NCBI GenBank assembly: GCA_039820585.1
Contig: JBCBPV010000002.1
Coordinates: forward strand, 1-64,000
Reading direction: 5' to 3'
DNA length: 64,000 nucleotides
DNA from: JBCBGF01 sp039820585
Lineage (GTDB): Bacteria; Pseudomonadota; Alphaproteobacteria; Rhodobacterales; Rhodobacteraceae
In this document: one piece after another, positions 51,397-62,332 of the stretch
How the letters are laid out: each line of letters begins with the position of its first letter
Position numbering within the stretch: position 1 is the first letter of the stretch
Position numbers and translations under genes: made by a program
The notes under the pieces: generated by a model
Databases searched by the model: none
Seen by the model: only the letters and a program-made list of their open reading frames with translations
Told to the model about the DNA's origin: nothing

Positions 51397-52524
51397 ATGA
51401 TCCTTGTTCTGAATGCCGGGTCTTCGTCGATCAAGTTCAGCCTGTTTCAAACCGACTTGACCGAACACCTCGCAGGTATTGCCGAGGAAATCGGCGGTGC
51501 CTCCCGCCTGACAATTGCGGGAGCGGTCGATACCAGCCCCCTGCCCGACCACGCCTCCGCCCTGCGCGCAATCCTCGGCGCACTTGAGACGCGGGGCGTC
51601 ACGCTGGCGGGGCTCACCGCTGTCGCCCACCGCGTGGTCCATGGCGGCGCGCATTTCAGCGCGCCCTGCCGGATCGACACCGCGTCAATGGCCGCGATTG
51701 AAATCGCCGCCCCTCTCGCTCCGCTCCACAGCCCACCTATCATCGCCGCGATCCACGCCGTCACCGCCATCGCCCCCGACCTGCCCCAAACCGCCAGCTT
51801 CGACACTGCGTTTCACGCAACCGTCCCCGATGTCGCCGCCCGCTATGCCCTGCCGCCCGAGGCCGAAGGCTTGGGCCTGCGCCGCTACGGCTTTCACGGC
51901 ACCTCCTACGCCAGCCTCGTTCGACGCCTCCCCCAGATCTCGCAAGAACCCCTGCCCACACGCCTACTGGCGCTGCACCTGGGCAACGGTGCCAGTCTCT
52001 GTGCCATCCGCGATGGCCGGTCGGTCGCGACAACGATGGGCTACTCCCCGCTGTCGGGCCTCACCATGGGCACCCGCACCGGCGATATCGACGGCAACGC
52101 CGTCTTGCGCCTCGCCGAAGAACACGGGATCGACGGCGCAGGCCACCTGCTCAATCGCCAAAGCGGGCTCGCAGGGCTCGGCGGGCACTCCGACATGCGC
52201 GCTTTGCAGGCCGCGGGTAGCGATGCCGCCCGCTTTGCCATCACCCATTTCCGCTACTGGGCGGTCCGCCACGCCGGTTCGATGATCGCGGCCATGGGGG
52301 GGCTCGATGCCGTGGCCTTCACCGGCGGTATCGGCGAACACGATGCGGCCAGCCGCGCCGCCATCTGCGACGGCCTCGCCTGGATCGGCGTCACCCTCGA
52401 CACAGCCGCCAACCAGTTCGATAGCCCCGGCCTGCACGCCGCAGGCACCCTACCCGTCTGGATCGTCCCCGCCGAAGAGGAACGCCAGATCGCCCAGGAT
52501 GCCCTAGCCGTCCTTACCCCCTGA
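51397..52524 (+). CDS. ackA: Acetate kinase family
   Basis: 375-aa ASKHA-fold kinase. N-terminal ILVLNAGSSSIKFSLFQ, HRVVHGG, RYGFHGTSYASLVRRL, LALHLGNGASLCAI and FTGGIGEHDAASRAAI are all AckA motifs. Makes acetyl phosphate from acetate and ATP, or the reverse. It lies 7 nt after the Pta-like gene. Its 3' end overlaps the convergent LysR gene by 21 nt. Somewhat short for AckA (about 400 aa), so propionate or another short acid could be a substrate. Confidence 0.92.
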   Translation: MILVLNAGSSSIKFSLFQTDLTEHLAGIAEEIGGASRLTIAGAVDTSPLPDHASALRAILGALETRGVTLAGLTAVAHRVVHGGAHFSAPCRIDTASMAAIEIAAPLAPLHSPPIIAAIHAVTAIAPDLPQTASFDTAFHATVPDVAARYALPPEAEGLGLRRYGFHGTSYASLVRRLPQISQEPLPTRLLALHLGNGASLCAIRDGRSVATTMGYSPLSGLTMGTRTGDIDGNAVLRLAEEHGIDGAGHLLNRQSGLAGLGGHSDMRALQAAGSDAARFAITHFRYWAVRHAGSMIAAMGGLDAVAFTGGIGEHDAASRAAICDGLAWIGVTLDTAANQFDSPGLHAAGTLPVWIVPAEEERQIAQDALAVLTP

Positions 52525-53385
52525 CCCGTCCCGCGCCATCTCGAAAAACGCGCCGATCAACCGTCCCTGCCGCCGGTCGCTAAGGCAGACCACAAACTCC
52601 TCCATCTGCAACGGCGCGGCCAATTCTAAAGGCACCGCCACCAGCCGCGCGTCCTGCCCAAACTCGGCCTGCGACACGAACCCCACGCCCCCGCCCGAGG
52701 CCACAATCTCGCGCACCGCTTCGCGCCCCTCGGCCTCGATCGCGGGCGTCAGGTCCACATTGGCCGCACGGGCCGCATCGAACACCTTCTTGCGCGTCTT
52801 CGATCCCTCTTCCCGGATCACCAGGGGCAACCGCGCCAGATCCGCCAGCTCCAGCGCCGACCCCTGCGCCAAAGGCGACCCCGCCGGCACACAGGCGACG
52901 ATGGCCGACGCCCCCAGGCTGACCGCATCATACCCCCGCCCCACCGGCGGCTCGCCCATCACCCCGATATCCGCGTCATAGGTCTGCAACGCCTGCACCA
53001 CCGTCTCGGAATTGCCCGCCGAAAGCGTGATCCGTACGCCCGGATACTGCGCCCGAAACGCCGCCAGCGTGTGCGACAAGTGCTGTGCCGCATCCGCCAC
53101 GATGCGCAATTGCCCCGATCGCAGCGCCCGCGCCTCGGACAACAGATCACCCGCCTGCCGCTCGGCCTCGAACATCCGGCGCGTGATCTCCAGAAGGCTA
53201 CGCCCCGCCTCGGTCAGCGCCACTTGCTTGCGACGGCGATCAAAGAGCAGGATGTCATAGTCTTCTTCCAACCGCCGCACCTGATCTGACACCGCAGGCT
53301 GGGTCAGATGCAACGCCACCGCAGCACTGGAAAACCCCCCAGTCACAGCGACTTGGTGGAACGCTCTCAACTGCACATATCGCAT
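52504..53385 (-). CDS. LysR-family transcriptional regulator of the phosphonate operon
   Basis: 293 aa. N-terminal helix-turn-helix VQLRAFHQVAVTGGFSSAAV and ALHLTQPAVSDQVRRLEEDY, then a LysR substrate domain from about residue 90 (GQLRIVADAAQHLSHTLAAF). Divergent from phnW across 118 nt that contain a canonical-looking LysR box. AEP-degradation operons are often controlled by a LysR activator; here the ligand is probably AEP or a breakdown product. Confidence 0.92.
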   Translation of the reverse strand: MRYVQLRAFHQVAVTGGFSSAAVALHLTQPAVSDQVRRLEEDYDILLFDRRRKQVALTEAGRSLLEITRRMFEAERQAGDLLSEARALRSGQLRIVADAAQHLSHTLAAFRAQYPGVRITLSAGNSETVVQALQTYDADIGVMGEPPVGRGYDAVSLGASAIVACVPAGSPLAQGSALELADLARLPLVIREEGSKTRKKVFDAARAANVDLTPAIEAEGREAVREIVASGGGVGFVSQAEFGQDARLVAVPLELAAPLQMEEFVVCLSDRRQGRLIGAFFEMARDGSGGKDG

Positions 53386-53407
53386 CGCGTGACCTGCCTG
53401 CTAAACT

Positions 53408-53446
53408 ATCGTCAAAATCGATGTTACTATACAGTTTAACGATTTT
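53408..53446. promoter_or_regulatory. LysR-type binding region upstream of phnW
   Basis: ATC-N9-GAT (53408-53422), the T-N11-A layout typical of LysR sites, lies inside an AT-rich patch. AAAATCG (53414-53420) and CGATTTT (53440-53446) form a spaced inverted repeat, and TAAACT (53402-53407) and AGTTTA (53433-53438) another. Located about 57-95 nt before phnW and 22-60 nt before the LysR start. Confidence 0.55.
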
Positions 53447-53503
53447 ACATATACCTTCCCCTGTGGAACACCCAACGTATCCAATCCACGCCAGAGCCCC
53501 CCG

Positions 53504-54703
53504 ATGACCCGTCAAGACAAAACCATTGACGCCTTTCCGCCCCCCGCCCAGGGAGAGCCCTATTTGCTCACGCCCGGCCCCCTGACCACCGATCTGTCGG
53601 TGAAACAGGCAATGCTGTGCGATTGGGGCAGCTGGGATGGCGACTTCAAGGCGATGACGGCCGACATGCGCGCGCGCCTCTTGGCCATCGCAGGCGCCGA
53701 CCCCGCCGATTACGTCTGCGTGCCAATGCAAGGCAGCGGCAGCTTCGCGGTTGAGGCGATGCTGGGCACGCTGGTGCCAGCGGACGGAAAGGCCCTGGTG
53801 CTCGCCAATGGCGCCTACGGTCTGCGCGCGGCAGAGGCCCTTCAACGGATCGGTCGCGCCGTCACCGTCATCGACAAAGGCGACTACCTGCCCCCGCGCG
53901 GGCCAGACGTGGCCGAACACCTGACCGCCGACCCCGCCATCACCCATGTGGTCGCGATCCATTGTGAAACCAGTTCCGGCATCCTGAACCCCATTGCGGA
54001 AATCGCAGAGGCTACCGCCGCCGCAGGCCGCAAGCTATTGATCGACAGCATGTCGGGCTTCGGCGCCCTGCCCCTAAACGTCACCGATTTCCCGGTCGAG
54101 GCCTTCGTCTCATCCGCCAACAAATGCATCGAAGGCGTCCCCGGCTTCGGCTTCGTCATCGCCTGGCGCAGCGCGATGGAGACTGCCAAAGGTCGGTGCC
54201 ACTCGCTCAGCCTCGATCTCCATGCCCAGTGGGAGTATATGGAGCGCACTGGCCAATGGCGCTTTACCCCGCCCACCCACGCCGTCGCCGCCTTCCTGCG
54301 CGCGCTCGATCTGCACAGCGCCGAGGGCGGCGCGCCGGGTCGCCTGCACCGCTACACCACCAACCGCGATACGCTGGTGCAGGGGATGCGCGCGCTGGGG
54401 TTTGAGACGCTCCTCCAGGATCGTTGGCTGTCGCCGATCATCGTGACCTTCTTCAACCCCGCCGACCCCGCGTTCTCCTTCCAACGCTTCTACGACCTGA
54501 TGAAAGCAAAAGGCTTCATCATCTACCCCGGCAAGCTGACCGTTGTGGACAGTTTCCGCATCGGCTGCATCGGCCGGATGGACGCCGCCGTCATGGCCCA
54601 GGTCGCCGCCGCCGCGGGCGACAGCCTGACCGAGATGGGCGTCACCGACCCCGCGCCACCCGACGCGGCCCTGGCCGAGCGCACCCGTCTGACCGAACTC
54701 TGA
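53504..54703 (+). CDS. phnW: 2-aminoethylphosphonate:pyruvate aminotransferase
   Basis: 399-aa PLP enzyme that turns 2-aminoethylphosphonate and pyruvate into phosphonoacetaldehyde and alanine. Opening LLTPGPLTTDLSVKQAMLCD, then the phosphate/PLP region PMQGSGSFAVEAMLG and the Lys site SSANKCIEGVPGFGF are diagnostic. The last ~30 residues are an extra tail (TEMGVTDPAPPDAAL). First gene of phnW-phnA-phnY-pbfA. Confidence 0.95.
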   Translation: MTRQDKTIDAFPPPAQGEPYLLTPGPLTTDLSVKQAMLCDWGSWDGDFKAMTADMRARLLAIAGADPADYVCVPMQGSGSFAVEAMLGTLVPADGKALVLANGAYGLRAAEALQRIGRAVTVIDKGDYLPPRGPDVAEHLTADPAITHVVAIHCETSSGILNPIAEIAEATAAAGRKLLIDSMSGFGALPLNVTDFPVEAFVSSANKCIEGVPGFGFVIAWRSAMETAKGRCHSLSLDLHAQWEYMERTGQWRFTPPTHAVAAFLRALDLHSAEGGAPGRLHRYTTNRDTLVQGMRALGFETLLQDRWLSPIIVTFFNPADPAFSFQRFYDLMKAKGFIIYPGKLTVVDSFRIGCIGRMDAAVMAQVAAAAGDSLTEMGVTDPAPPDAALAERTRLTEL

Positions 54704-54724
54704 TCCCTATCAACAGGATACCCC

Positions 54725-55981
54725 GTGAACATCATGTCCCGCCCGCCCGTCACCGCCAACGATCGCACCTACCCCTGGCCCACCATCCCGGCGATTGCGA
54801 TCTGCCTGGACGGCTGCGAACCCGCATATCTCGACGCCGCGATTGCCGCCGGGCTGATGCCCACCCTCGCGCGCATCCGCACTGACGGGACCGACCGGCT
54901 GGCCCACAGCGTGATCCCGTCCTTTACCAACCCCAACAACCTGTCCATCGCCACAGGTCGCCCGCCCTCGGTCCACGGGATCTGCGGCAACTTCCTCTTT
55001 GATCCCGACACCGGCGAAGAGGTGATGATGAACGACGTGCGCTTTCTGCGCGCGCCCACGGTGTTCGGCGCCTATTACGCCGCCGGGGCCAAGGTCGCCA
55101 TTGTCACCGCCAAGGACAAACTGCGCGCGCTTCTGGGCCACGGGCTGGCCTTCGATGAAGGCCGCGCCTGGTGCTTTTCGTCGGAACGCGCCGACACCAC
55201 CACACTCGCAGAAAACGGCATCGAAAATGCCTCGGAATGGCTGGGCCGTCCCGTGCCAAACGTCTATTCGGCAGAACTGTCCGAATTTGTCTTCGCCGCG
55301 GGTCTCAAACTCCTGCGGGATGAGCGTCCGGATATGATGTACCTAACCACCACCGATTATATTCAGCACAAATACGCCCCAGGCGACGCGCAGGCGAACG
55401 CCTTCTATGCCACCTTCGATCGCTACCTGAACGCGCTTGATGCGCTTGGGGCGGCCATCGTCGTCACCGCAGACCACGGCATGAAGCCCAAGCATGACGC
55501 AAACGGCGACCCCAACGTGATCTACGTGCAGGACCTGCTGGACGACTGGCTGGGCGAAGCCGCCGCCCGCGTCATCCTGCCCATCACAGACCCCTACGTC
55601 GTCCACCACGGCGCACTCGGCTCATTCGCAACAGCCTATCTGCCCGACACCGCCGACCGTGGCGACATCGTCACCCGCCTGGCGGGCTACCCCGAACTGA
55701 TCGCCGTCCTCACCCGCGAAGAGGCCGTCGCCCAGTTCGACCTGCCCCCCGATCGGATCGGCGATATCGTCCTGATCTCGGGCGAGAACGACACCATCGG
55801 CACCTCCGCCCACCGCCATGACCTTGCCGCCCTCGATGAACCCCTGCGCAGCCATGGCGGCCTGACCGAGCAAGAGGTGCCCTTCATCGTCAACCGCGCC
55901 CTGCCCGGCCTGCCCGCCGCGCCCACCTTGCGCAACTTCGACGCGCTCTACTTCGCGGCCACCGCTGCGGCGGCGGGGTGA
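54725..55981 (+). CDS. phnA: Phosphonoacetate hydrolase
   Basis: 418-aa alkaline-phosphatase-fold zinc enzyme that splits the C-P bond of phosphonoacetate into acetate and phosphate. Metal and nucleophile motifs: ICLDGCEPAYLDAAI, the Thr in SFTNPNNLSIATGRPPSVHG, YIQHKYAPG, TADHGMKPKH. GTG 54725 is 6 nt after AGGA; the frame also has ATG 54734. Gap to phnW is 21 nt. Confidence 0.95.
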   Translation: MNIMSRPPVTANDRTYPWPTIPAIAICLDGCEPAYLDAAIAAGLMPTLARIRTDGTDRLAHSVIPSFTNPNNLSIATGRPPSVHGICGNFLFDPDTGEEVMMNDVRFLRAPTVFGAYYAAGAKVAIVTAKDKLRALLGHGLAFDEGRAWCFSSERADTTTLAENGIENASEWLGRPVPNVYSAELSEFVFAAGLKLLRDERPDMMYLTTTDYIQHKYAPGDAQANAFYATFDRYLNALDALGAAIVVTADHGMKPKHDANGDPNVIYVQDLLDDWLGEAAARVILPITDPYVVHHGALGSFATAYLPDTADRGDIVTRLAGYPELIAVLTREEAVAQFDLPPDRIGDIVLISGENDTIGTSAHRHDLAALDEPLRSHGGLTEQEVPFIVNRALPGLPAAPTLRNFDALYFAATAAAAG

Positions 55982-55985
55982 CGCC

Positions 55986-57433
55986 ATGAAGGACGCCACC
56001 CACATCCGCCATGAACCCATGCGCATCGCAGGCCGCAAGGTCGACGCCGAAGGTGTCATCGAAGTGCGCTACCCCTGGGACAACTCGGTCATCGGCACCG
56101 TCCCCGCAGGCACCGCCGCCCACGCCCGCGAAGCGTTCGATATTGCAGCGGCTTACACACCCAAGCTCACCCGCTACGAACGCCAAAAGATCCTGCTCAA
56201 CACTGCCGAAATCATCGTCTCTCGCCGCGATGAGCTGGCCAACCTGATCACCCTGGAGCTTGGCATCTCCATCGCCGACAGCCTGTACGAGGTCGGCCGC
56301 GCCTTCGACGTCTACACCCTCGCCGGCCAGCTTTGCATCCAGGACGACGGCGAAATCTTCTCCTGCGACCTCACCCCCCACGGCAAACCGCGCAAGATCT
56401 TCACTCTCCGCGAACCGCTGACCGCGATCAGCGCGATCACCCCGTTCAATCACCCGCTGAACATGATCAGCCACAAGATCGCGCCTGCCATCGCCACCAA
56501 CAACTGCGTCGTCGCCAAGCCAACCGAACTCACCCCGATGACCGCGCTGATCCTCGCCGACATCCTGTACGAGGCGGGCCTGCCGCCCGAAATGCTGTCG
56601 GTCGTCACCGGCTGGCCAGCAGATATCGGCGACGAGATGATCACCAACCCCCACGCCGAGCTTGTCACCTTCACCGGCGGCGTGCCCGTGGGCAAACTGA
56701 TCGCGGCGCGCGCAGGCTACCGCCGCCAGGTGCTGGAATTGGGCGGCAACGATCCCCTGATCATCTGCAACGACCTCTCCGACGACGATCTGGCCAAGGC
56801 CGCCGATCTCGCCGTTGCAGGCGCCACCAAGAACTCCGGCCAGCGCTGCACCGCCGTCAAACGCATCCTCTGTCAGGACAGCGTCGCCGACCGTTTCGTA
56901 CCGCTCGTCCTCGAACGCGCGAAAAAACTGCGCTTCGGCGACCCGATGGATCCCGACACCCAGCTTGGCACCGTGGTCCACGCCGAAGCCGCCGAACTGT
57001 TCGACACCCGCGTCACCCAAGCCGCCGAACAGGGCGCCGAGGTCCTCTACCACCCCGGCCGCCAGGGCGCGCTTCTCCCGCCTATCGTCGTCGACCGCGT
57101 CCCCCACACCTCCGAGTTGGTGATGGAAGAAACCTTCGGCCCCGTCATCCCCATCATCCGCGTCCCCGAAGACGATGCCGAGGTGATGGCGCTCTCCAAC
57201 TCCACCGCCTTCGGCCTCTCCGCAGGCGTCTGCACCAACGATTTCCGCCGGATGCAGCGCTACATCGCGGGCCTGCGCGTGGGCACGGTGAACATCTGGG
57301 AAGTCCCCGGCTACCGGATCGAGATGTCGCCCTTCGGCGGGATCAAGGATTCCGGCAACGGCTACAAAGAGGGCGTGATCGAAGCGATGAAAAGCTTCAC
57401 CAACGTCAAAACCTTCTCCCTCCCGTGGGAGGC

Positions 57434-57437
<4 letters not shown>
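55986..57437 (+). CDS. phnY: Phosphonoacetaldehyde dehydrogenase
   Basis: 483-aa NAD-dependent aldehyde dehydrogenase that oxidises phosphonoacetaldehyde to phosphonoacetate, the substrate of PhnA. Fold markers: ITPFNHPLNMISHKIAPAIA, VTFTGGVPVGKLIAARAG, VLELGGNDPLIICND with the general base Glu, GATKNSGQRCTAVKRIL with the catalytic Cys, and EETFGPVIPII. It starts 4 nt after phnA and overlaps pbfA by 4 nt. Confidence 0.94.
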
Positions 57438-58785
<1,348 letters not shown>

Positions 58786-58789
<4 letters not shown>

Positions 58790-60285
58790 CCAATCGAAAC
58801 CCCGGTCAGCCGCCGATCCCGGCGTTCGCACATCCTGTCAATCATCTTGCGCGCCAGACGCGTCACCTCCCCGGCATACGCAGGATCGCCACCCAGATCG
58901 CGCGTCTCGCCCGGATCGGCCGCCAGATCAAACAACATCGGAGCCACGCCGCCCCCGAAATGCACGTATTTCCACCCCGCCTCCCGCAGGATCGACGCGC
59001 CGCCGGTATCGGCTCTCCACCCCAACTGTTCCTGAAAACGTGTCGGCTTCACCGGATGGGCAAAGTCCACTTCCATGAATTGCGCATCGCGCCAATCGTC
59101 ACGAACCTCTCCCGCCATCAGCGGCAAGAGCGAACGCCCATCCATCGCCGCAGGCACCTCCAGCCCAACCCAGTCCAAAATCGTCGGCGCCACATCCACC
59201 GACTCCGTTTGCGCCATCACCTCTACACCCCCAGCCTGCCCCGGATCGACAACGATCAACGGCACCGCAAACGCCGGATCAAACACCGTCTGTTTCCCCC
59301 ACATCCGCTTTTCGCCCAGCATCTCGCCATGATCCGCCGTCAGCACGATCAACGTCTGATCCCGCTGCCCCGTCGCCTCCAGCCAGTCCAGGATCCGCCC
59401 CAGATGCGCATCCACCTCGGCCAATAGCCCCAGATAGACCGCCCGCAACGCGTTGATCTGCGCCGCAGACATCCCCGCGCAATCGCCATCGAAGCCCCAA
59501 AAAAGCCCCGCCTGCGTCGGCGCGGCAAACCACGCCGCCACAAACGGGTGATCCGGCGCGTCCAGCACCGGCGCAGGCAGACCGCCGGGATCCACCATCG
59601 CGTTATACGGCGCTGGCGCCACCAGCGGCGGATGCGGTCGCACATACGCCACATGCGCAAACCAATCACGATCCCGCCGCACATCGAGCGCGGCCAAGGT
59701 ACGGTCCGTCAGATACGCGGTGTCGCTATGCGCCGCCGAATAAAGCGCCGGATCCGACGGCGCAGCCTCCCGCCCCTCCGGCGTCACTGGCCGATAAAGC
59801 GGTGGCACCGCCTCCCCCCGCGGCGCCTCCACGTCATAGCCGAGCGCCCGCAGGTATCCCGGCCACTCATGCCCCGCCTCCAACTGCATCTCGACCATCT
59901 CGCGAAATCCCGGGGCCACGCCTTCGTAGACGCTCAGATCGGGATCTTCGGGATCCATCCCCGTCGGATCTGGTGCCACGTCAGTATAGCCAAACAGCAA
60001 CGGCTCATATCCCGCCTTCCGCGCCTCGCTCGCCACTGTCACGTGATGCCGCGCCAAAGGCGCCCCATTGCGCACCGCCCGATGGTTCATCGCATAGAGT
60101 CCGGTCAACAGGCTTGCCCGCGCCGGCCCACAAGGCACCGTCACCGTGCGATGATTGGCGAACCGCGTGCCCCATTCCGCCAAACGGTCAATATTCGGCG
60201 TCGCCACAAACCCCGCCAGATCCCCATCCAGCACCCGCGCGGTCAGCTGGTCGAGCGTGATGAACAGCACCTTGCCCGTGGTCAT
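58786..60285 (-). CDS. Sulfatase-family hydrolase, possible phosphonate monoester hydrolase
   Basis: 499 aa, alkaline-phosphatase/sulfatase superfamily. The residue region VPCGPARASLLTG is the C-x-P-x-R motif (C52), where Cys becomes formylglycine in sulfatases and phosphonate monoester hydrolases. Metal residues: D12 in FITLDQL, and VLTADHGEMLGE. It ends with a sulfatase-type C-domain. Start: ATG 60285 with GAGG 6 nt upstream; a TTG at 60297 is less likely. It lies 8 nt after the ABC ATPase gene, and its stop overlaps pbfA by 4 nt. Phosphonate context suggests PMH, but arylsulfatase or phosphodiesterase action is equally allowed. Confidence 0.8.
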
Positions 60286-60293
60286 AGGCGGCC

Positions 60294-61319
60294 TCAAGCG
60301 TCCTCGGTCGCGGGGGCGATGTCACGGGTAAAGTCGAACTCTTCCGCGAAGTGACACGCCACAAAGTGATCCGGCGCCATCTCGCGCAGCGGCGGCGTAG
60401 ACGCTGAACACGCCTCCCGCGCGAACCGGCACCGGGTGGAAAACTTGCACCCCGGCGGCGGGTTCGTGGGCGACGGGATCTCACCCTCCAGCTTTTCCGC
60501 CTCGCCCGTATCATCGGGGTCAAGCGACGGAATGGCCGACATCAAGGCGCTGGTATAGGGATGCCGCGGCCGCTTGAACAAATCGCGCGTCGGCGCGGTC
60601 TCCACCAACTGCCCCAAATACATCACCGCCACATGGTCACAGACATGCGCCACCACCGACAGATCGTGGCTGATGAACAGGAACGATATCCCCATATCCG
60701 CCTGAATGGCCTTGAGCAGGTTCAGCACATCCGCCTGAATAGACACATCCAGCGCCGCCACGCTTTCATCCGCCACAATGAAGCGAGGACCCGACACCAA
60801 CGCCCGCGCAATGGAAATCCGCTGCCGCTGCCCGCCGGAAAACGCATGCGGAAACCGCCGCAGGTGTTCCAGGTTCAGCCGACACTTCGTCGCCATCTCA
60901 CGCACGCGGTCATCGGTCTCGGCGCGCGATTTGGTCAGGCCCATCACTTCCAACGGCTCGGCGATGATATCGCGCACCGTCATCCGGGGGCTGAGCGCGG
61001 CGTACGGATCCTGGAAGATCAACTGCGCCCGCTTGCGGTAATCCTTTAGCTCGCCCTTGCCGATGTTGCGCAGATCATAGGTGACCTCATCGTCCTGATA
61101 GGTGACCTCGCCGCCGGTAATCGGTGCCGCATGCAGCAGCGCGCGGCCCAGCGTCGTTTTCCCCGACCCGCTTTCGCCGACGAGCCCGAAAAAGCTGCCC
61201 TTCTCGATGGTGACAGACACATTATCGACCGCGTTCAACTGCGACTTGGCGCCAAGCAGACCCTTACCGATCTGATAGGTCACGGTCAGGCCCTTGGCCT
61301 CGATCACCGGCTTGGTCAT
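60294..61319 (-). CDS. Peptide-type ABC transporter ATP-binding protein (DppF/OppF-like)
   Basis: 341 aa. Walker A GLVGESGSGKTTLGRALL, signature FSGGQRQRISIARAL and Walker B FIVADESVAALDVSIQ. C-terminal oligo_HPY region with GCKFSTRCRFAREACS. Pairs with the DppD-like gene upstream. ATG overlaps that gene's stop. Fourth gene of a transporter operon that ends in the sulfatase-like gene. Confidence 0.93.
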   Translation of the reverse strand: MTKPVIEAKGLTVTYQIGKGLLGAKSQLNAVDNVSVTIEKGSFFGLVGESGSGKTTLGRALLHAAPITGGEVTYQDDEVTYDLRNIGKGELKDYRKRAQLIFQDPYAALSPRMTVRDIIAEPLEVMGLTKSRAETDDRVREMATKCRLNLEHLRRFPHAFSGGQRQRISIARALVSGPRFIVADESVAALDVSIQADVLNLLKAIQADMGISFLFISHDLSVVAHVCDHVAVMYLGQLVETAPTRDLFKRPRHPYTSALMSAIPSLDPDDTGEAEKLEGEIPSPTNPPPGCKFSTRCRFAREACSASTPPLREMAPDHFVACHFAEEFDFTRDIAPATEDA

Positions 61320-62332
61320 TCCGCCGCCCCCTGCATCAACTGGTCGGCGGCCAGATGACAGGCCACGTCATGCCCCTCACCGGGTTGCACAAACTCTGGC
61401 ACCACTCGGTCGCACCGCCCCCCGATCGCCACCGAACACCTTGTATGGAACACGCACCCCTTGGGCCTGTTCAACGGCGACGGGATATCCCCGGGAATAG
61501 GCGTCAAGGGATTGTCGAGATCGCTCAGCTTCGGCAGCGCATCGATCAGCCCCCGCGTATAGGGATGGAACGGATCGCGGATCACCTGCCGCACGCTGCC
61601 AGTCTCCACATGTCGGCCCAGATACATCACCGCCACCCGGTCGGCGGTCTGCGCAATCACCCCCAGATCATGGGTGATGAACAGGATGCCCATCCCGAAC
61701 TCACCCACCAGATCCTTCATCAGGTCGATCACCTGCGCCTGAATGGTCACGTCCAGCGCGGTCGTCGGCTCATCTGCGATCAAAAGCTTCGGCTTCGTAG
61801 ACAACGCCATCGCAATCATCGCCCGCTGGCGCATCCCGCCCGAGAACTCGAACGCATACTGATTGAACCGCTTGTCCGGATCGGGGATGCCCACCCGATC
61901 CAGCATTTCAATCGACAGATCCGCCGCCGCCTTCTTCGACATATCGCTGTGCAGCATCAGCTGCTCGACCATCTGATCGCCCACGGAAATCGCAGGCGCA
62001 AAAGACGCCATCGGTTCCTGAAAGATCATCGAAATCGCGCCGCCGCGCACCGCGCGCATGTCGCGCTCACGCTTCAGCCCCAGCACGTCAATCGGCGCTT
62101 CACCCGGCACATTCAGCGTGATCCGGCTGACCGGGTCGTAAACCGTGTTCCCGCCGTTCAACCGCATCAGCGCTTTGGCCGTCACCGACTTACCCGATCC
62201 GCTTTCCCCCACCAGCCCAAGGATTTCCCCCGGCTGGATATCAAAGCTGACGTTATCGACGGCGGTGATAAGCCCCTCATCGGTCTTGAACCGGATGGTG
62301 AGGTTTTCAACGGAAATCAGCGGCACACTCAC
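61316..62332 (-). CDS. Peptide-type ABC transporter ATP-binding protein (DppD/OppD-like)
   Basis: 338 aa. Walker A LVGESGSGKSVTAKALMR, signature FSGGMRQRAMIAMAL, Walker B LLIADEPTTALDVTIQ, and the Cys-containing C-terminal KGCVFHTRCSVAIGGRCD. It starts with GTG 62332, overlapping the permease stop as GTGA. Confidence 0.93.
   Translation of the reverse strand: MSVPLISVENLTIRFKTDEGLITAVDNVSFDIQPGEILGLVGESGSGKSVTAKALMRLNGGNTVYDPVSRITLNVPGEAPIDVLGLKRERDMRAVRGGAISMIFQEPMASFAPAISVGDQMVEQLMLHSDMSKKAAADLSIEMLDRVGIPDPDKRFNQYAFEFSGGMRQRAMIAMALSTKPKLLIADEPTTALDVTIQAQVIDLMKDLVGEFGMGILFITHDLGVIAQTADRVAVMYLGRHVETGSVRQVIRDPFHPYTRGLIDALPKLSDLDNPLTPIPGDIPSPLNRPKGCVFHTRCSVAIGGRCDRVVPEFVQPGEGHDVACHLAADQLMQGAAE

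Noticed and set aside
56333..57433. Long open frame continuing upstream of the pbfA-like gene, giving an apparent 818-aa protein
   Set aside because: This stretch is out of frame over phnY and is Arg/Pro/His-rich shadow sequence. The GTG at 57434 overlapping the phnY stop gives a normal family length.
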